NCBI GenBank assembly: GCA_002436085.1
Contig: DIXT01000019.1
Span: 1-64,000, forward strand
DNA length: 64,000 bases
Origin: Anaerolineaceae bacterium UBA6073
Lineage (GTDB): Bacteria > Chloroflexota > Anaerolineae > Anaerolineales > Anaerolineaceae
Direction: 5' to 3'
Shown piece after piece: positions 43,031 through 52,449 of this stretch; within the stretch, counting starts at the first letter, position 1; every line of letters starts with the position of its first letter. Position numbers and translations under genes: made by a program. The notes below the pieces were generated by a model. That model had not been told where the DNA came from. It was given only the letters and a program-made list of their open reading frames with translations, and ran no database searches.

Positions 43031-43299
43031 TTTTTCCCTTTCTTGGAACTATGTTTGTGCCAACGGAAAGTACCATCCCCCAGGCTGTGCAGAGGTGACC
43101 ACAAACCTCATCAGACTCGCTGCGCCCGCCGGCTTGGCCTTCGGCACGTAAGCAGCCCCCCAGGGGAAGCCCTAAAAGGCAGCCGCGTCTGTCTGATTCT
43201 GCGCATTCAGGGGCGATTCCGGGATTTCCCCATACCGCGATGATATAATTTTCCGGCAGCTCACCGGGTTTTGCAGTTTCCTGTCTTCATTGGAGCCTT

Positions 43300-44526
43300 A
43301 TGCCTTCCGAAACGAACCAGCTTCGCAGGAATATCCTTATCTTCAGCCTGTATTTCCTTGTCTTCTTCGCCGGCATGGGCTTTATTCAACCCTTCCTCAG
43401 CCTGCACTTCCGCGCGATCGGCTTCAGCGGCGTGCAGGTGGGAGCACTAGGCACTTTCAGCTCTTTGGGTCTGATCCTGACCGCCACGCAGTACGGCTTA
43501 TTCTTTGACCGCAGCTCCCGAAAACGCCTGACGCTGGCTCTCTCCCTGTTTCTGCTTACCCTGACGCTCTACTTCCTACCCTTTGTGCGCGGCTTTGGCA
43601 TTGTGCTCGTGCTCTTTGTTCTCCACCGCATCGTGACCAGCTCCAGTATCACCGCCACCGAAAACCTTTCTTATCAAATCTCTTCCGGCGGAGACGCCAA
43701 CGGAAAGCCCTCCTTCGGAAAGCTGCGTATGTGGGGTTCAGTTGGTTTTGGTATCGCCGCGGTGATTGGCGGTTGGCTGTTCGGCGCGAAAGGAATCCTG
43801 GTAAACGACCAGCTCTTCCTGGCGTTCATGCTGGTTTCCATCGGACTAATCCTGTTTGTGATGCCCGCGGGTTTCTTCCGCGATGGAAAGGCCGACCAGA
43901 AACAAGGCGCTTCTGCGGGGCTCAAAGGTATCGTCAGTCTGATATTCGCGGACCGTTATCTTTTGCTGACCGTGCTTGCGCTGGCCCTGACGGATCCGCT
44001 CAGCGACGGTGTGCGCTCTTTTGAGCCCATATTCATGAAAGACCTGGGGCTTACGGAGAGCATCATCGGCGCGGCGGTCTCTCTGAGCTGCTTTATGGAA
44101 GTCCCGATCATGCTTCTGGCAGACCGCTGGATCCAAAAGTTGGAAGTCCACAAACTTGTGTTTTTCATCCTCATTTTTGACCTGACCCGCCGCCTGCTGG
44201 TTTGGTTTTTCCCGTTTGGCTGGCTAGTGTTTGTGTTAAATATTCTGACTGCGGTCAGCTTTACCCTGCGCCTGATCACCACCATCCACCTGATAAACTT
44301 GCGCGTGCCCCGGCAGTACACCACCACCGCGGTCACCTTTGTCAATATCACCCTGAACGGCACATTCCACATGCTGAGTAACGCGCTAAGCGGCGTTGTG
44401 TATGATAACTTTGGCGGACGGCCGATTTACCTGGTCAGCGCCTGCTTTTGCGTGGTCGCCCTGGTTTTCGCGCTGGCTGCCCGGCGCGCGCAAGCGCAGG
44501 AAAGCCTGCCGCCGGCAGCTGGATGA
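43300..44526 (+). CDS. MFS transporter (MFS_1-like/LacY-type)
   Basis: A 408-residue carrier with about twelve membrane segments. N-terminal text LRRNILIFSLYFLVFFAGMG then QPFLSLHFRAIGFSGVQVGA resembles the MFS_1-like/nucleoside- and sugar-proton symporter group. FDRSSRKRLTLAL near residue 67 is the motif A loop between segments 2 and 3. GGAG lies before ATG 43300. Substrate unknown. Confidence 0.82.
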   Translation: MPSETNQLRRNILIFSLYFLVFFAGMGFIQPFLSLHFRAIGFSGVQVGALGTFSSLGLILTATQYGLFFDRSSRKRLTLALSLFLLTLTLYFLPFVRGFGIVLVLFVLHRIVTSSSITATENLSYQISSGGDANGKPSFGKLRMWGSVGFGIAAVIGGWLFGAKGILVNDQLFLAFMLVSIGLILFVMPAGFFRDGKADQKQGASAGLKGIVSLIFADRYLLLTVLALALTDPLSDGVRSFEPIFMKDLGLTESIIGAAVSLSCFMEVPIMLLADRWIQKLEVHKLVFFILIFDLTRRLLVWFFPFGWLVFVLNILTAVSFTLRLITTIHLINLRVPRQYTTTAVTFVNITLNGTFHMLSNALSGVVYDNFGGRPIYLVSACFCVVALVFALAARRAQAQESLPPAAG

Positions 44527-44572
44527 TTTGAATCCGCCACATTTATGAAATAATGCCTACCGAGAGGATCAT

Positions 44573-45061
44573 ATGATCACAATAAGCGAATATGCTCGCA
44601 TTTTAGAGGGGGTACAGGACATTATTCACATGCAGACCGAAGGACTTAGCGATTTCGAGCTGCTGGTGCAACCCCCAAACGGCGGCAACTGCATGGAATG
44701 GGTACTGGGGCATATCGCGAATGGACTGAAGACCATCCTGCGCGTCCTGGATGCCCTTCCACCGGAGAATTTACCCGACCTGAGCCGTTACCAGCGCGGC
44801 TCGGAACCCATCCTGGGAGCGGAACCAGGCCTGTTAGGGCGCGAGCGCCTGATAGCCGCCCTGGACATGCTGCATGCCGCCGCGCAAACCCGCCTGGGGG
44901 AGATGGACGAAGCGGCCTTTGACGAGGAAATCGTCATCTTTGGGGATCAGGCGCAGCGGCGCGGCTGGTGGGCGCTCTTCTTCCTGTTCCATCACAGCTA
45001 TCACGTCGGGCAATTGGAAATCCTGCGCAATATCGCCGGCAGGACTGAAAAGCTTATCTGA
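44573..45061 (+). CDS. DinB-family protein
   Basis: A 162-residue four-helix protein of the DinB/YfiT fold. The metal-binding histidines appear as WVLGHIANG (about 46) and FHHSYHVGQLEIL (near 141-145). Some members transfer thiols such as bacillithiol or mycothiol; for most, including this one, the reaction is unknown. GAGAGG precedes the ATG. The gene stands alone between two MFS genes. Confidence 0.8.
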   Translation: MITISEYARILEGVQDIIHMQTEGLSDFELLVQPPNGGNCMEWVLGHIANGLKTILRVLDALPPENLPDLSRYQRGSEPILGAEPGLLGRERLIAALDMLHAAAQTRLGEMDEAAFDEEIVIFGDQAQRRGWWALFFLFHHSYHVGQLEILRNIAGRTEKLI

Positions 45062-45209
45062 CCATATAATTTTCCTGCATTGGCGATGTTCTCCAACAGG
45101 CACGCAAGCTGCAAAGCCAACAGACCAAGCGGAGGATATTCACCTGTTTAGCTGCCGCCGCGCCAAGATTCCGGCGTAAGATAGAACCACTAAGTTGACG
45201 GAGAGCAGA

Positions 45210-46433
45210 ATGATCCAAACCCGCGTTAAAAACCTGCTCAAGACCCGCCCGGTCGCTTTGATCCTGTTGATATTCCTGGCGTTCATCGCGCTTGGGATGC
45301 CGGACGGCTTGCTGGGGGTTGGGTGGCCTTCCATCCGGGCTGGTTTCGGTCAGCCGCTGGACGTCCTGGGTTTGCTGCTCTTCACTATGATGGTAGGCTA
45401 CCTGACCTCCAGCTTCTTGAGCGGCGAACTGACCCGGCGCTGGGGCGTGGGGAAAGTTCTGATTATCAGCTGCCTGGTGACGGGTGCGGGTCTGATTGGA
45501 TACACGCTGGTGCCGGGTTGGGGCATGATGGTAGCGCTGGGCTTGTTTGCGGGACTGGGCGCTGGCGCGGTGGATTCGAGCCTGAACGCCTACGTTGCCG
45601 CCAACTTTGGTCCCGGTCTGATGCAGTGGCTGCACGCCAGCTACGGTATTGGGGTTACCACTGGCCCGCTCATCATGACCGCGATGCTCGCGCGCTACAG
45701 CAGCTGGCGGCCGGGTTATCTGGTGGTGGGCGGCTTTCAGTTGGTACTGGCGCTGAGCTTTGTGCTCAGCCTGCCCCTTTGGAACTGGAAAAAGACAGAA
45801 AAAACTGAAGAAGTGGAACAGGCGCCTGTTACGAGCGCGAGCCTGAAAGAAACCCTGCGGCAGCCGCGCGTGTGGGCCAGCATGGCGCTATTCTTTTTCT
45901 ATGTCGGGTCCGAAGTCACCCTGGGGACCTGGGTCTATTCGCTGCTTACCGAAGGCCGCAGCATTGACCCGAAGCTGGCGGGCTACTTTGCCGGCAGTTA
46001 TTGGTTCACATTCACGCTTGGGCGGGTGTTGGCCGGGGTACTCACGCACAAAATAAACATACAGAAGCTGGTGGTCATCTGCATCGCAGCCGCGCTGGCA
46101 GGCACGGTGGTGTTGGGGCTGAACCTGGGCACCTGGGTGAACCTGGCGGCGGTGGCGCTGGTCGGGTTTGCCTTCGCGCCGGTCTTCCCGGGGTTAATGT
46201 CCGGGACGCCGGGGCGCGTGGGCCAGGCGCACAGCAACAATACGATTGGCATGCAGGCCGCGGCCGGCAGCCTGGGCGGCACCGGTCTGACCAGCCTGGT
46301 GGGCGTGCTTGCGCAGACTTTCAGTCTGGAAGTGGTTCCGCTGGTGCTGCTGGTATTTCTGGGCTGTTTGCTGGGGCTGTACCTGCTGTTCCGCCGCAAG
46401 GGGAATGCTGAGGCAGCCGCCGGGCAGTCTTAG
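45210..46433 (+). CDS. MFS transporter (FucP/sugar-permease-like)
   Basis: A 407-residue membrane carrier; ATG 45210 follows GGAG with 6-nt spacing and is preferred to an upstream TTG. It has about twelve hydrophobic segments, LGMPDGLLGVGWPSIRAGFG in the first, and a central cytoplasmic loop (EKTEEVEQ). The first-segment pattern DGLLGVGWP occurs in a group of uncharacterised MFS proteins related to fucose permeases. Substrate unknown. Confidence 0.82.
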   Translation: MIQTRVKNLLKTRPVALILLIFLAFIALGMPDGLLGVGWPSIRAGFGQPLDVLGLLLFTMMVGYLTSSFLSGELTRRWGVGKVLIISCLVTGAGLIGYTLVPGWGMMVALGLFAGLGAGAVDSSLNAYVAANFGPGLMQWLHASYGIGVTTGPLIMTAMLARYSSWRPGYLVVGGFQLVLALSFVLSLPLWNWKKTEKTEEVEQAPVTSASLKETLRQPRVWASMALFFFYVGSEVTLGTWVYSLLTEGRSIDPKLAGYFAGSYWFTFTLGRVLAGVLTHKINIQKLVVICIAAALAGTVVLGLNLGTWVNLAAVALVGFAFAPVFPGLMSGTPGRVGQAHSNNTIGMQAAAGSLGGTGLTSLVGVLAQTFSLEVVPLVLLVFLGCLLGLYLLFRRKGNAEAAAGQS

Positions 46434-46477
46434 GTCGGTCTGCGATTTCCCATCCGCCGTAATAATCCCATTCAGCC

Positions 46478-46549
46478 GTAGGGGCGAAGCACCCTTCATT
46501 TGCGCATCCGATAGGTCTTTGCGTTCTTACCGGGATGCTTCGCCCCTAC
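46478..46549. repeat. Inverted repeat element
   Basis: GTAGGGGCGAAGCA (46478-46491) and TGCTTCGCCCCTAC (46536-46549) are perfect inverted arms around a 44-bp centre. It lies 45 bp downstream of the MFS gene and may act as a transcript-end structure or be a small mobile repeat. Confidence 0.7.
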
Positions 46550-46619
46550 ACATAACTGTAAGAAACGGAGTTATTGGCCTGGCGAAGCGCTCCAAAGCTG
46601 TAAAGTTGCAGCCCGATCC

Positions 46620-46810
46620 ACTCTTCAACCTTCCCTCGGGGGAAGGTGCCCGTAGGGCGGATGAGGGTCTTGAACCCTTTCCTGTTTAGAGAAGCAACCC
46701 ACAGGTTGAACAAGAAAGAAAACTACCCTCATCAGTCGCGTTGCGCTCGCCAGCTTTGCCTTCGGCGCGCAAGCAGTGCTTTCGGCACGCAAACAGCCCC
46801 GGGGGAAACT
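46620..46810. repeat. Solo copies of two repeat families
   Basis: 46624-46672 is a single copy related to the 51-bp unit of the dnaN-side array (CCCTCGGGGGAAGG hairpin, GGTGCCCGTAGGGCGGATGA). 46729-46806 resembles 43097-43166 (CCTCATCAG, a GCTCGCCAGCTTTGCCTTCG type core, CAAGCAG). The whole stretch 46434-46884 has no gene. Confidence 0.6.
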
Positions 46811-46884
46811 CAGAGAAGAATTCATCAAATTCTTCTTACTCCGTGGTTGTTGAGCTCAATCCACCCCCCCCCCTCTCATCCGAC

Positions 46885-46912
46885 TTGACGCACTGTAATT
46901 AACATCTATAAT
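46885..46912 (+). promoter_or_regulatory. Near-consensus promoter of polysaccharide locus
   Basis: TTGACG (46885-46890) and TATAAT (46907-46912) are separated by 16 bp. The start of transcription should fall near 46919, about 10 nt before the regulator ATG at 46929, giving a near-leaderless mRNA. Confidence 0.7.
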
Positions 46913-46928
46913 TCAATGACTGAAATAT

Positions 46929-47471
46929 ATGGAAACAGAACTGTCCGCTGAAGAGAACAGCCGCGCGCTGGATCTCCTTACCCAAATCGAAGCTAACCCC
47001 GACATCTCCCAAGCCAGTATGGCGGATGCGCTGGGCGTGGCTGTGGGCACCATCAACTGGTACCTCAAACGTCTGATTTCAAAGGGTTATGTCAAGGTCA
47101 AACGCGCCCAACGCAAAAAACTGCGCTACATCATCACACCCGAAGGCATCGCGCTGCGCGCAAGCCTGACCGTTGATTACATCCGCACCTCGTTCGACCT
47201 GTACCGCCGCGTGCGGGAACGCTCCGTGAAATGTATCGAGGAGCTTAGCCAGAACGGATACGGCAGCGTGCGCATCCTGGGAGACGGCGAAGTGGCGGAG
47301 GTTATCCGCCTGACCTGCATCGAACACGGCGTTGAATTGACTGAGGCGGTAGGCGCGCCTGAAATCCACATACAGGGCATTAAACTTGCACTTGTTTTTC
47401 CTGACGCGGAGGCAGCTCGCCCTCCTGCGCAACTAATCGTATTTCGAGGTAACTATGGACCAGATAATTAA
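46929..47471 (+). CDS. Winged-helix regulator of polysaccharide locus
   Basis: A 180-residue protein. Residues about 8-75 form a winged helix (ALDLLTQIEANPDISQASMA, then GVAVGTINWYLKRLISKGYV and a basic wing KRAQRKKLRY). The second half (about 100-175) resembles a small Rossmann-like sensing region (GYGSVRILGDGEVAEVIRLT). Its stop lies 16 bp inside the following epimerase gene, so both are translated together. It probably controls this locus; its signal is unknown. The strong promoter directly before it suggests autoregulation. Confidence 0.72.
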   Translation: METELSAEENSRALDLLTQIEANPDISQASMADALGVAVGTINWYLKRLISKGYVKVKRAQRKKLRYIITPEGIALRASLTVDYIRTSFDLYRRVRERSVKCIEELSQNGYGSVRILGDGEVAEVIRLTCIEHGVELTEAVGAPEIHIQGIKLALVFPDAEAARPPAQLIVFRGNYGPDN

Positions 47472-48402
47472 CTTTTCCGGAAAACGTATCTGCGTCACCG
47501 GAGGCGCAGGCTTTTTGGGCACGCATCTGATTGCGAACCTGCGCGCGAAAGGCGCAAACAACATCTTCATCCCCAAGTATGAAGACTACGACCTGGTGAA
47601 TCCAGACGACATCGCGCGCATGCTGGAAGACTCGGCGCCGGATATCATCATCCATCTGGCAGCGCACGTGGGCGGCATCGGCGCTAATATGGCCAAACCT
47701 GCCGAATTCTTCTACGACAACCTGATGATGGGCGTGCAGCTGATGCACCAGGCCTGGAAGCGCGGCGTGGAAAAGTTCGTCGCCATTGGCACCATTTGCG
47801 CCTATCCCAAATTCACGCCTATCCCTTTCAAGGAAGAGCATTTGTGGGACGGCTACCCCGAAGAAACCAACGCGCCTTACGGACTGGCCAAGAAAATGCT
47901 GCTGGTCCAGGCGCAGGCCTACCGCCAGCAGTACGGCTATAACGCCATTTTCCTGCTGCCGGTCAACTTGTACGGCCCGGGGGATAACTTTAACCCCGCC
48001 AGCTCGCATGTCATTCCCGCCCTCATCCGCAAGTGCCTGGAAGCCAAGGAGCAGGGCGCCAGCGAAATCGTCGCCTGGGGCGATGGTTCGCCCACGCGCG
48101 AGTTCATCTACGTGGAAGACGCGGCGGAAGGCATCGCCCTGGCAACGCAGCGCTATAACGGCGCGGAACCGGTCAACATCGGCTCCAGCTTCGAAATCAG
48201 CATCAAGGATTTGATGGAACTCATCGCGCGCCTGACCGGTTTTGAGGGCGCCATCCGCTGGGATACCAGCAAGCCCAACGGGCAGCCGCGCCGCAAGCTG
48301 GACACCACCCGCGCGCGCGAGTACTTCGGCTTCAGCGCGAAAACCGACTTCGAAGAAGGTCTGCGCCGCACCATCGCCTGGTACCGGGACCACAGGAGCT
48401 GA
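47455..48402 (+). CDS. GDP-L-fucose synthase-like epimerase/reductase
   Basis: A 315-residue extended SDR. The NAD(P) site GGAGFLGTHL is near residue 14, HVGGIGANMAKPAEFFYDNL is a hallmark of GDP-fucose synthases, the catalytic serine/threonine region is GTICAYP, and YGLAKK (YxxxK) completes the active site. It would convert GDP-4-keto-6-deoxymannose to GDP-L-fucose or a related deoxysugar. The partner GDP-mannose dehydratase gene is not in the window. First enzyme gene of the locus, overlapping the regulator gene. Confidence 0.85.
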   Translation: MDQIINFSGKRICVTGGAGFLGTHLIANLRAKGANNIFIPKYEDYDLVNPDDIARMLEDSAPDIIIHLAAHVGGIGANMAKPAEFFYDNLMMGVQLMHQAWKRGVEKFVAIGTICAYPKFTPIPFKEEHLWDGYPEETNAPYGLAKKMLLVQAQAYRQQYGYNAIFLLPVNLYGPGDNFNPASSHVIPALIRKCLEAKEQGASEIVAWGDGSPTREFIYVEDAAEGIALATQRYNGAEPVNIGSSFEISIKDLMELIARLTGFEGAIRWDTSKPNGQPRRKLDTTRAREYFGFSAKTDFEEGLRRTIAWYRDHRS

Positions 48403-48407
48403 AGCGC

Positions 48408-49247
48408 GTGAGCGAGGTCCCGAATTCCGCCAAGCTGGTTGTGCTCCGCCCCGCAAAGGGTTGGCTGGGCATTGACCTGAAAGAGCTCTGGTTTTACCGC
48501 GAGCTGATTTACTTTTTAACCTGGCGCGATATCAAGGTGCGCTACAAGCAGGCTGCTCTGGGCATTGCCTGGGCGGTGCTGCAGCCCGTGCTCACCACCG
48601 CGATTACCTCGGTGGTCTTTGGCATGCTGCTGAAGGTTCAATCCGACGGGCTGCCCTATCCGGTGTTCGTGCTCTCGGCGCTGCTGCCCTGGCACCTGTT
48701 TCAGCTTTCCCTGCAAAAATCCAGCATCAGCCTGGTGGGCAACGCCAACCTGATTACCAAAGTGTATTTTCCGCGCGTGATTATCCCGCTTTCTTCCGTG
48801 CTGGCGGTGCTGGTGGATTTTGCAATCTCGCTGGTGCTGCTCTTTATCACCATGGCTGTTTTCCGTTTACCCATCACCTTGAAAGCGCTCTGGCTGATAC
48901 CGCTGACACTTTTGGCAGTCCTGGCGGCGCTGGCGGTGGGCTTGTGGCTCTCCGCGCTGAACGTGCAATACCGCGATATCCAGCAGATTGTGCCTTTTCT
49001 GGTGCAAATCTGGATGTACGCCTCCCCGATTGTCTATCCTATCAGCACCATCCCGGAAGGCACGCTGCGCAGCCTGTACAGCCTGAACCCCATGGTGGGG
49101 GTGGTGCAGGGCTTCCGGTGGGCTTTGTTTGGCGGCACGCCGCCGGACTTTACACTGGCAATTTCCAGCGCGGCGGTCGTGCTGTTGCTGATTACCGGCT
49201 TGTTCTTCTTCCGGCGTATGGAAAAAACTTTTGCGGATGTGGTGTGA
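48408..49247 (+). CDS. Polysaccharide ABC exporter permease (Wzm type)
   Basis: A 279-residue ABC-2 type permease, starting at GTG 48408. The cytoplasmic N-terminus (LWFYRELIYFLTWRDIKVRY) and six hydrophobic segments match Wzm/KpsM/TagG. It would export the undecaprenyl-linked or lipid-linked glycan with the ATPase encoded next, whose ATG overlaps its stop. Confidence 0.9.
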   Translation: MSEVPNSAKLVVLRPAKGWLGIDLKELWFYRELIYFLTWRDIKVRYKQAALGIAWAVLQPVLTTAITSVVFGMLLKVQSDGLPYPVFVLSALLPWHLFQLSLQKSSISLVGNANLITKVYFPRVIIPLSSVLAVLVDFAISLVLLFITMAVFRLPITLKALWLIPLTLLAVLAALAVGLWLSALNVQYRDIQQIVPFLVQIWMYASPIVYPISTIPEGTLRSLYSLNPMVGVVQGFRWALFGGTPPDFTLAISSAAVVLLLITGLFFFRRMEKTFADVV

Positions 49248-50530
49248 TGAGCGCTGCTGAGTACTCTATCCAGGTACAGGGCATTTCCAAGCGCTACAAA
49301 ATCGGCGCAGCCCAACAGCGCGCCGATACGCTGCGCGACCTCATCACCAATCAGGTGCAAAGAATCGGACAAAGCTTCTCGCGCGAGGGGCGCGCCCGGA
49401 AAGCCGCCGACACCATCTGGGCGCTCAAGGACATCACGTTCGACGTCCGGCAGGGGCAGGCGCTTGGCATCATCGGGCGCAACGGCGCCGGCAAAAGCAC
49501 CCTGCTCAAAATCCTCTCGCGCGTCACCGACCCGACCGAGGGCTACGGCGAACTGCGCGGGCGGGTGGGTTCGCTGCTGGAGGTCGGCACCGGTTTTCAC
49601 CCGGAACTGACCGGGCGCGAGAATATCTTCCTGAACGGCGCGATTCTGGGCATGACCCGCAAAGAAATTCAGTCCCGCTTTGACGAAATCGTTGATTTCT
49701 CGGAGGTCGGACAGTTCATCGACACGCCGGTCAAACGCTATTCCAGCGGCATGTATCTGCGCCTGGCTTTTGCCGTCGCCGCGCATCTGGAACCGGAGAT
49801 TCTGGTGGTGGATGAAGTCCTGGCGGTGGGGGACGCGGATTTTCAGCGCAAATGTCTGGGCAAAATGGGCGACGTGGCCCAACAGGGACGCACGGTGCTG
49901 TTCGTGAGCCACAACATGTCCTCCATTCTGCGCCTGACCGAGGAAAGCCTGGTGCTGGAGAAGGGCAAAGTGCTGCTGCGCGCGCCTTCCGCGGAAGCGG
50001 TGGACTTTTACCTGAACCGCGGACTGAACAAATTGGGAGAGCGCTTTTGGGAAGAGGATGAAGTGCCTGCCTCCGCCGCGCCCTTCCGCCCGCTGGCTAT
50101 CCGTGTGCGCGCCAAGGACGGAAGCGTGTCCGATACCGTACGCAGCGTGGAGCCATTCACGATTGAAATTGAGTATGCCCTCAGCGAAGACCTGACCGGC
50201 TTGCGCGTGGGCTTTTACCTGATGTCCACCCGCGGAGAACCCATCTTTACCAGCTTTGACACCGACTCCAGCGAGCTTTTCAAGGCGTACCCTGCCCGTG
50301 CCAAAGGCACCTACACCAGCCGCTGCGTCATCCCTGCCAACACGTTGAACGAAGGCCGCTTTGTGTTGGGCATCAACGCCAGTTCCTACCACATCCGGCG
50401 CTACTTCCAGGATGAGCAGGCGCTGACTTTCTCGGTGGATGCCAGCGGCGCGCCGGGCACGCACTGGCCTGAGCCCAGACCGGGCGGCGTCCGACCGGTG
50501 TTGGACTGGCAGATTGCGCGCGAGGAGTGA
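49247..50530 (+). CDS. Polysaccharide ABC exporter ATPase (Wzt type)
   Basis: A 427-residue protein beginning at ATG 49247 (the frame is open further upstream inside the permease gene, but the ATGA overlap defines the start). The ATPase part (about 1-260) has Walker A GRNGAGKST, the Wzt hallmark GVGTGFHPELTGRENIFLNG-like segment, YSSGMYLRLAFAVAAHL as signature, and ILVVDEVLAVGD. Residues about 285-425 form a beta-sandwich like the Wzt C-terminal carbohydrate-binding domain, which in related systems recognises the capped end of the chain before export. Confidence 0.9.
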   Translation: MSAAEYSIQVQGISKRYKIGAAQQRADTLRDLITNQVQRIGQSFSREGRARKAADTIWALKDITFDVRQGQALGIIGRNGAGKSTLLKILSRVTDPTEGYGELRGRVGSLLEVGTGFHPELTGRENIFLNGAILGMTRKEIQSRFDEIVDFSEVGQFIDTPVKRYSSGMYLRLAFAVAAHLEPEILVVDEVLAVGDADFQRKCLGKMGDVAQQGRTVLFVSHNMSSILRLTEESLVLEKGKVLLRAPSAEAVDFYLNRGLNKLGERFWEEDEVPASAAPFRPLAIRVRAKDGSVSDTVRSVEPFTIEIEYALSEDLTGLRVGFYLMSTRGEPIFTSFDTDSSELFKAYPARAKGTYTSRCVIPANTLNEGRFVLGINASSYHIRRYFQDEQALTFSVDASGAPGTHWPEPRPGGVRPVLDWQIAREE

Positions 50531-50532
50531 GC

Positions 50533-52449
50533 ATGGGCATCCGCCAACGCGTGAAAAACCTAATGGATGACCTGCCTTTTGGCGCGGACATCTACTGGCA
50601 GCTGCGCGGCAAGCGCAAGCCCTGGTCGGCGCATTATGAGCTGGAGGGCTTGAAAGCCGTCCTGCCGCAGGCGCTGGCTGACCTTGCGGCATCGCGGGCG
50701 CAGCAGAGTGACCTCCCCACGGAAAACTCGTCATCGCGAGCAAAGCGAAGCGACCTCCCCGCTGAAACCTCGTCATCGCGGGCCAGTCGAAGCGACCTCC
50801 CCGCTGAAACCTCGTCATCGCGAGCCAGTCGAAGCGATACCCGATGGGCACAATGTCTCCCCGCTGAAACCTCGTCATCGCGAGCAAAGCGCAGCGACCT
50901 CCCCGCCGAAACCTCGTCATCGCGAGCAAAGCAAAGCGACCTCACCGCTGAAGAACCTTCGTCCCTTGCAATGCCAAACAACCAGCCCAAAAAAGTCTGC
51001 CTGTTCGCCTCCCTGCACTACTGGATTGAAGAAAGCGCGCTAATCGGCCTGGCGCTGGCCGGGCAGGGGCACAACGTAAACCTGGCTTATCTGCCTTACG
51101 CGGAATGGGATAAGGAAATCACGCCCTTTGACTTGCGCCGGCAGGACCTGTATACCCGTGCGGTTTTCGCGAACGCCAAAGACTTCCTGAGCCTCACGCC
51201 GCTCGCGGATGAACAATACCCCGCCGGGAGCCTGCCCGCGGAAGTGCTCCAGGCAGTCGAGCAGGTCTCGGACTATGATACCCAGTACACCCTGCAAGTG
51301 GAAGAAACCGACCGCAGCTGCGCGCTCTACCGTCTGCGCTATTTACGCAATTTGCAAGCAGCCGGCGCGCTGTATGCCTGGCTGCAAGCCGAAAAGCCCG
51401 ATGTGCTGATTGTGCCCAACGGCACCATCCTCGAGATGGGCGTGGCGTACCGCGTCGCGCGGCTGCTGGGTCTGCGCGTGGTCACCTTTGAATTTGCCGA
51501 CCAGCGCGAGCGCATCTGGCTGGCGCAGGACGATGAAATCATGTCGCACGATACCAGCGCCCTGTGGCAGGCGCTCGGGGGGCAAAGCCTGCCCGAGTCC
51601 GCCCGCCGCGCGATGCTGAACCTGTATGCCGCCCGCCGGAACGCGAAACTGTGGGGCAACTTTGCCCGCCAGTGGCAGCAAACCCCGCTGCAGGGCGCCC
51701 GGGAGGTGCGCGCAAAGCTGGGTTTGGACCAGCGCCCGGTGGCCCTGCTGGCGACCAACGTCCTGGGGGACAGCCTCACGCTTGGGCGCCAGCGCATTTC
51801 AGCGAGCATGGCGGACTGGATTGTGGGCACGCTGGCTTACTTCACCCGCCATCCCGAAGCCCAACTGCTGGTGCGCGTGCACCCGGGCGAGCTGCTGACC
51901 CACGGCACCTCCATGGTGGAAGTTATCAACGCGAACTTTCCGCAACTGCCGGAGAACATCCATATCATCCTCCCCGGCGACAAAACCAACACCTATGACC
52001 TGGTCGAAATTGCGGATTTCGGGCTGGTCTACACCACGACTGTCGGGATGGAAATGGCGATGGCAGGGCTGCCCGTGATTGTGGCAGGCAAAACCCACTA
52101 CGCCGGCAAAGGCTTCACGCTCGACCCTCAGTCCTGGGATGCCTTTGAAGACTTGCTGACCCGCGTGCTGGCAGACCCGGCTTCTTTCCGCCTGAGCCCA
52201 CAGCAGGTGGAGCAAGCCTGGCTGTATGCCTATCTGTTCTTTTTCGAATTCTCGCTGCCTTTCCCCTGGCATTTGCTTTGGCTGGCAGACGATTTTTCCG
52301 CCCGACCGCTGCGTTTCGTACTTTCGCCTGAGGGACAGGCGCGCTTCGCGCCGACTTTTGGGTACCTGGTGGGCGAGCCGCTGGATTGGGCAGCCCGCGG
52401 ACTGGCAAGGCTGAACGAACTGCCCGTTGAAACTGAGGAGAACGCATGA
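50533..52449 (+). CDS. Capsule-type glycosyltransferase with in-frame repeat insertion
   Basis: A 638-residue protein; ATG 50533 follows GAGGAG. Residues about 147-638 (KVCLFASLHYWIEESALIGL onward) look like capsule/Kdo-type glycosyltransferases of the KpsC/KpsS kind, with RVHPGELLT near 450 and YTTTVGMEMAMAGLPVIVAG near 500. Residues 1-51 form a short head. Between them (about 52-146) lie six units of SSSRAKRSDLPAET-like text, encoded by a 42-bp repeat that elsewhere in this window is intergenic. One unit has six extra codons (TRWAQC). The frame is kept. The insertion probably forms a disordered loop. Acceptor sugar unknown. Confidence 0.7.
   Translation: MGIRQRVKNLMDDLPFGADIYWQLRGKRKPWSAHYELEGLKAVLPQALADLAASRAQQSDLPTENSSSRAKRSDLPAETSSSRASRSDLPAETSSSRASRSDTRWAQCLPAETSSSRAKRSDLPAETSSSRAKQSDLTAEEPSSLAMPNNQPKKVCLFASLHYWIEESALIGLALAGQGHNVNLAYLPYAEWDKEITPFDLRRQDLYTRAVFANAKDFLSLTPLADEQYPAGSLPAEVLQAVEQVSDYDTQYTLQVEETDRSCALYRLRYLRNLQAAGALYAWLQAEKPDVLIVPNGTILEMGVAYRVARLLGLRVVTFEFADQRERIWLAQDDEIMSHDTSALWQALGGQSLPESARRAMLNLYAARRNAKLWGNFARQWQQTPLQGAREVRAKLGLDQRPVALLATNVLGDSLTLGRQRISASMADWIVGTLAYFTRHPEAQLLVRVHPGELLTHGTSMVEVINANFPQLPENIHIILPGDKTNTYDLVEIADFGLVYTTTVGMEMAMAGLPVIVAGKTHYAGKGFTLDPQSWDAFEDLLTRVLADPASFRLSPQQVEQAWLYAYLFFFEFSLPFPWHLLWLADDFSARPLRFVLSPEGQARFAPTFGYLVGEPLDWAARGLARLNELPVETEENA
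50688..50950 (+). repeat. 42-bp repeat array inside coding sequence
   Basis: Six copies of a CCTCGTCATCGCGAGCAAAG-type unit with a GACCTCCCCGCTGAAA linker, 42 bp each, one carrying an 18-bp extra ACCCGATGGGCACAATGT. It belongs to the same family as the intergenic copies at 59940-60330. Confidence 0.85.

Noticed and set aside
42224..43243. Long open frames on both strands across the 51-bp array
   Set aside because: The 51-bp period keeps frames open in any direction; there is no start signal, and the translated text is only a repetition of the unit.
49034..50929. 631-residue frame on the minus strand
   Set aside because: Antisense to the Wzt gene and to the coding repeat; low-complexity and without family resemblance.
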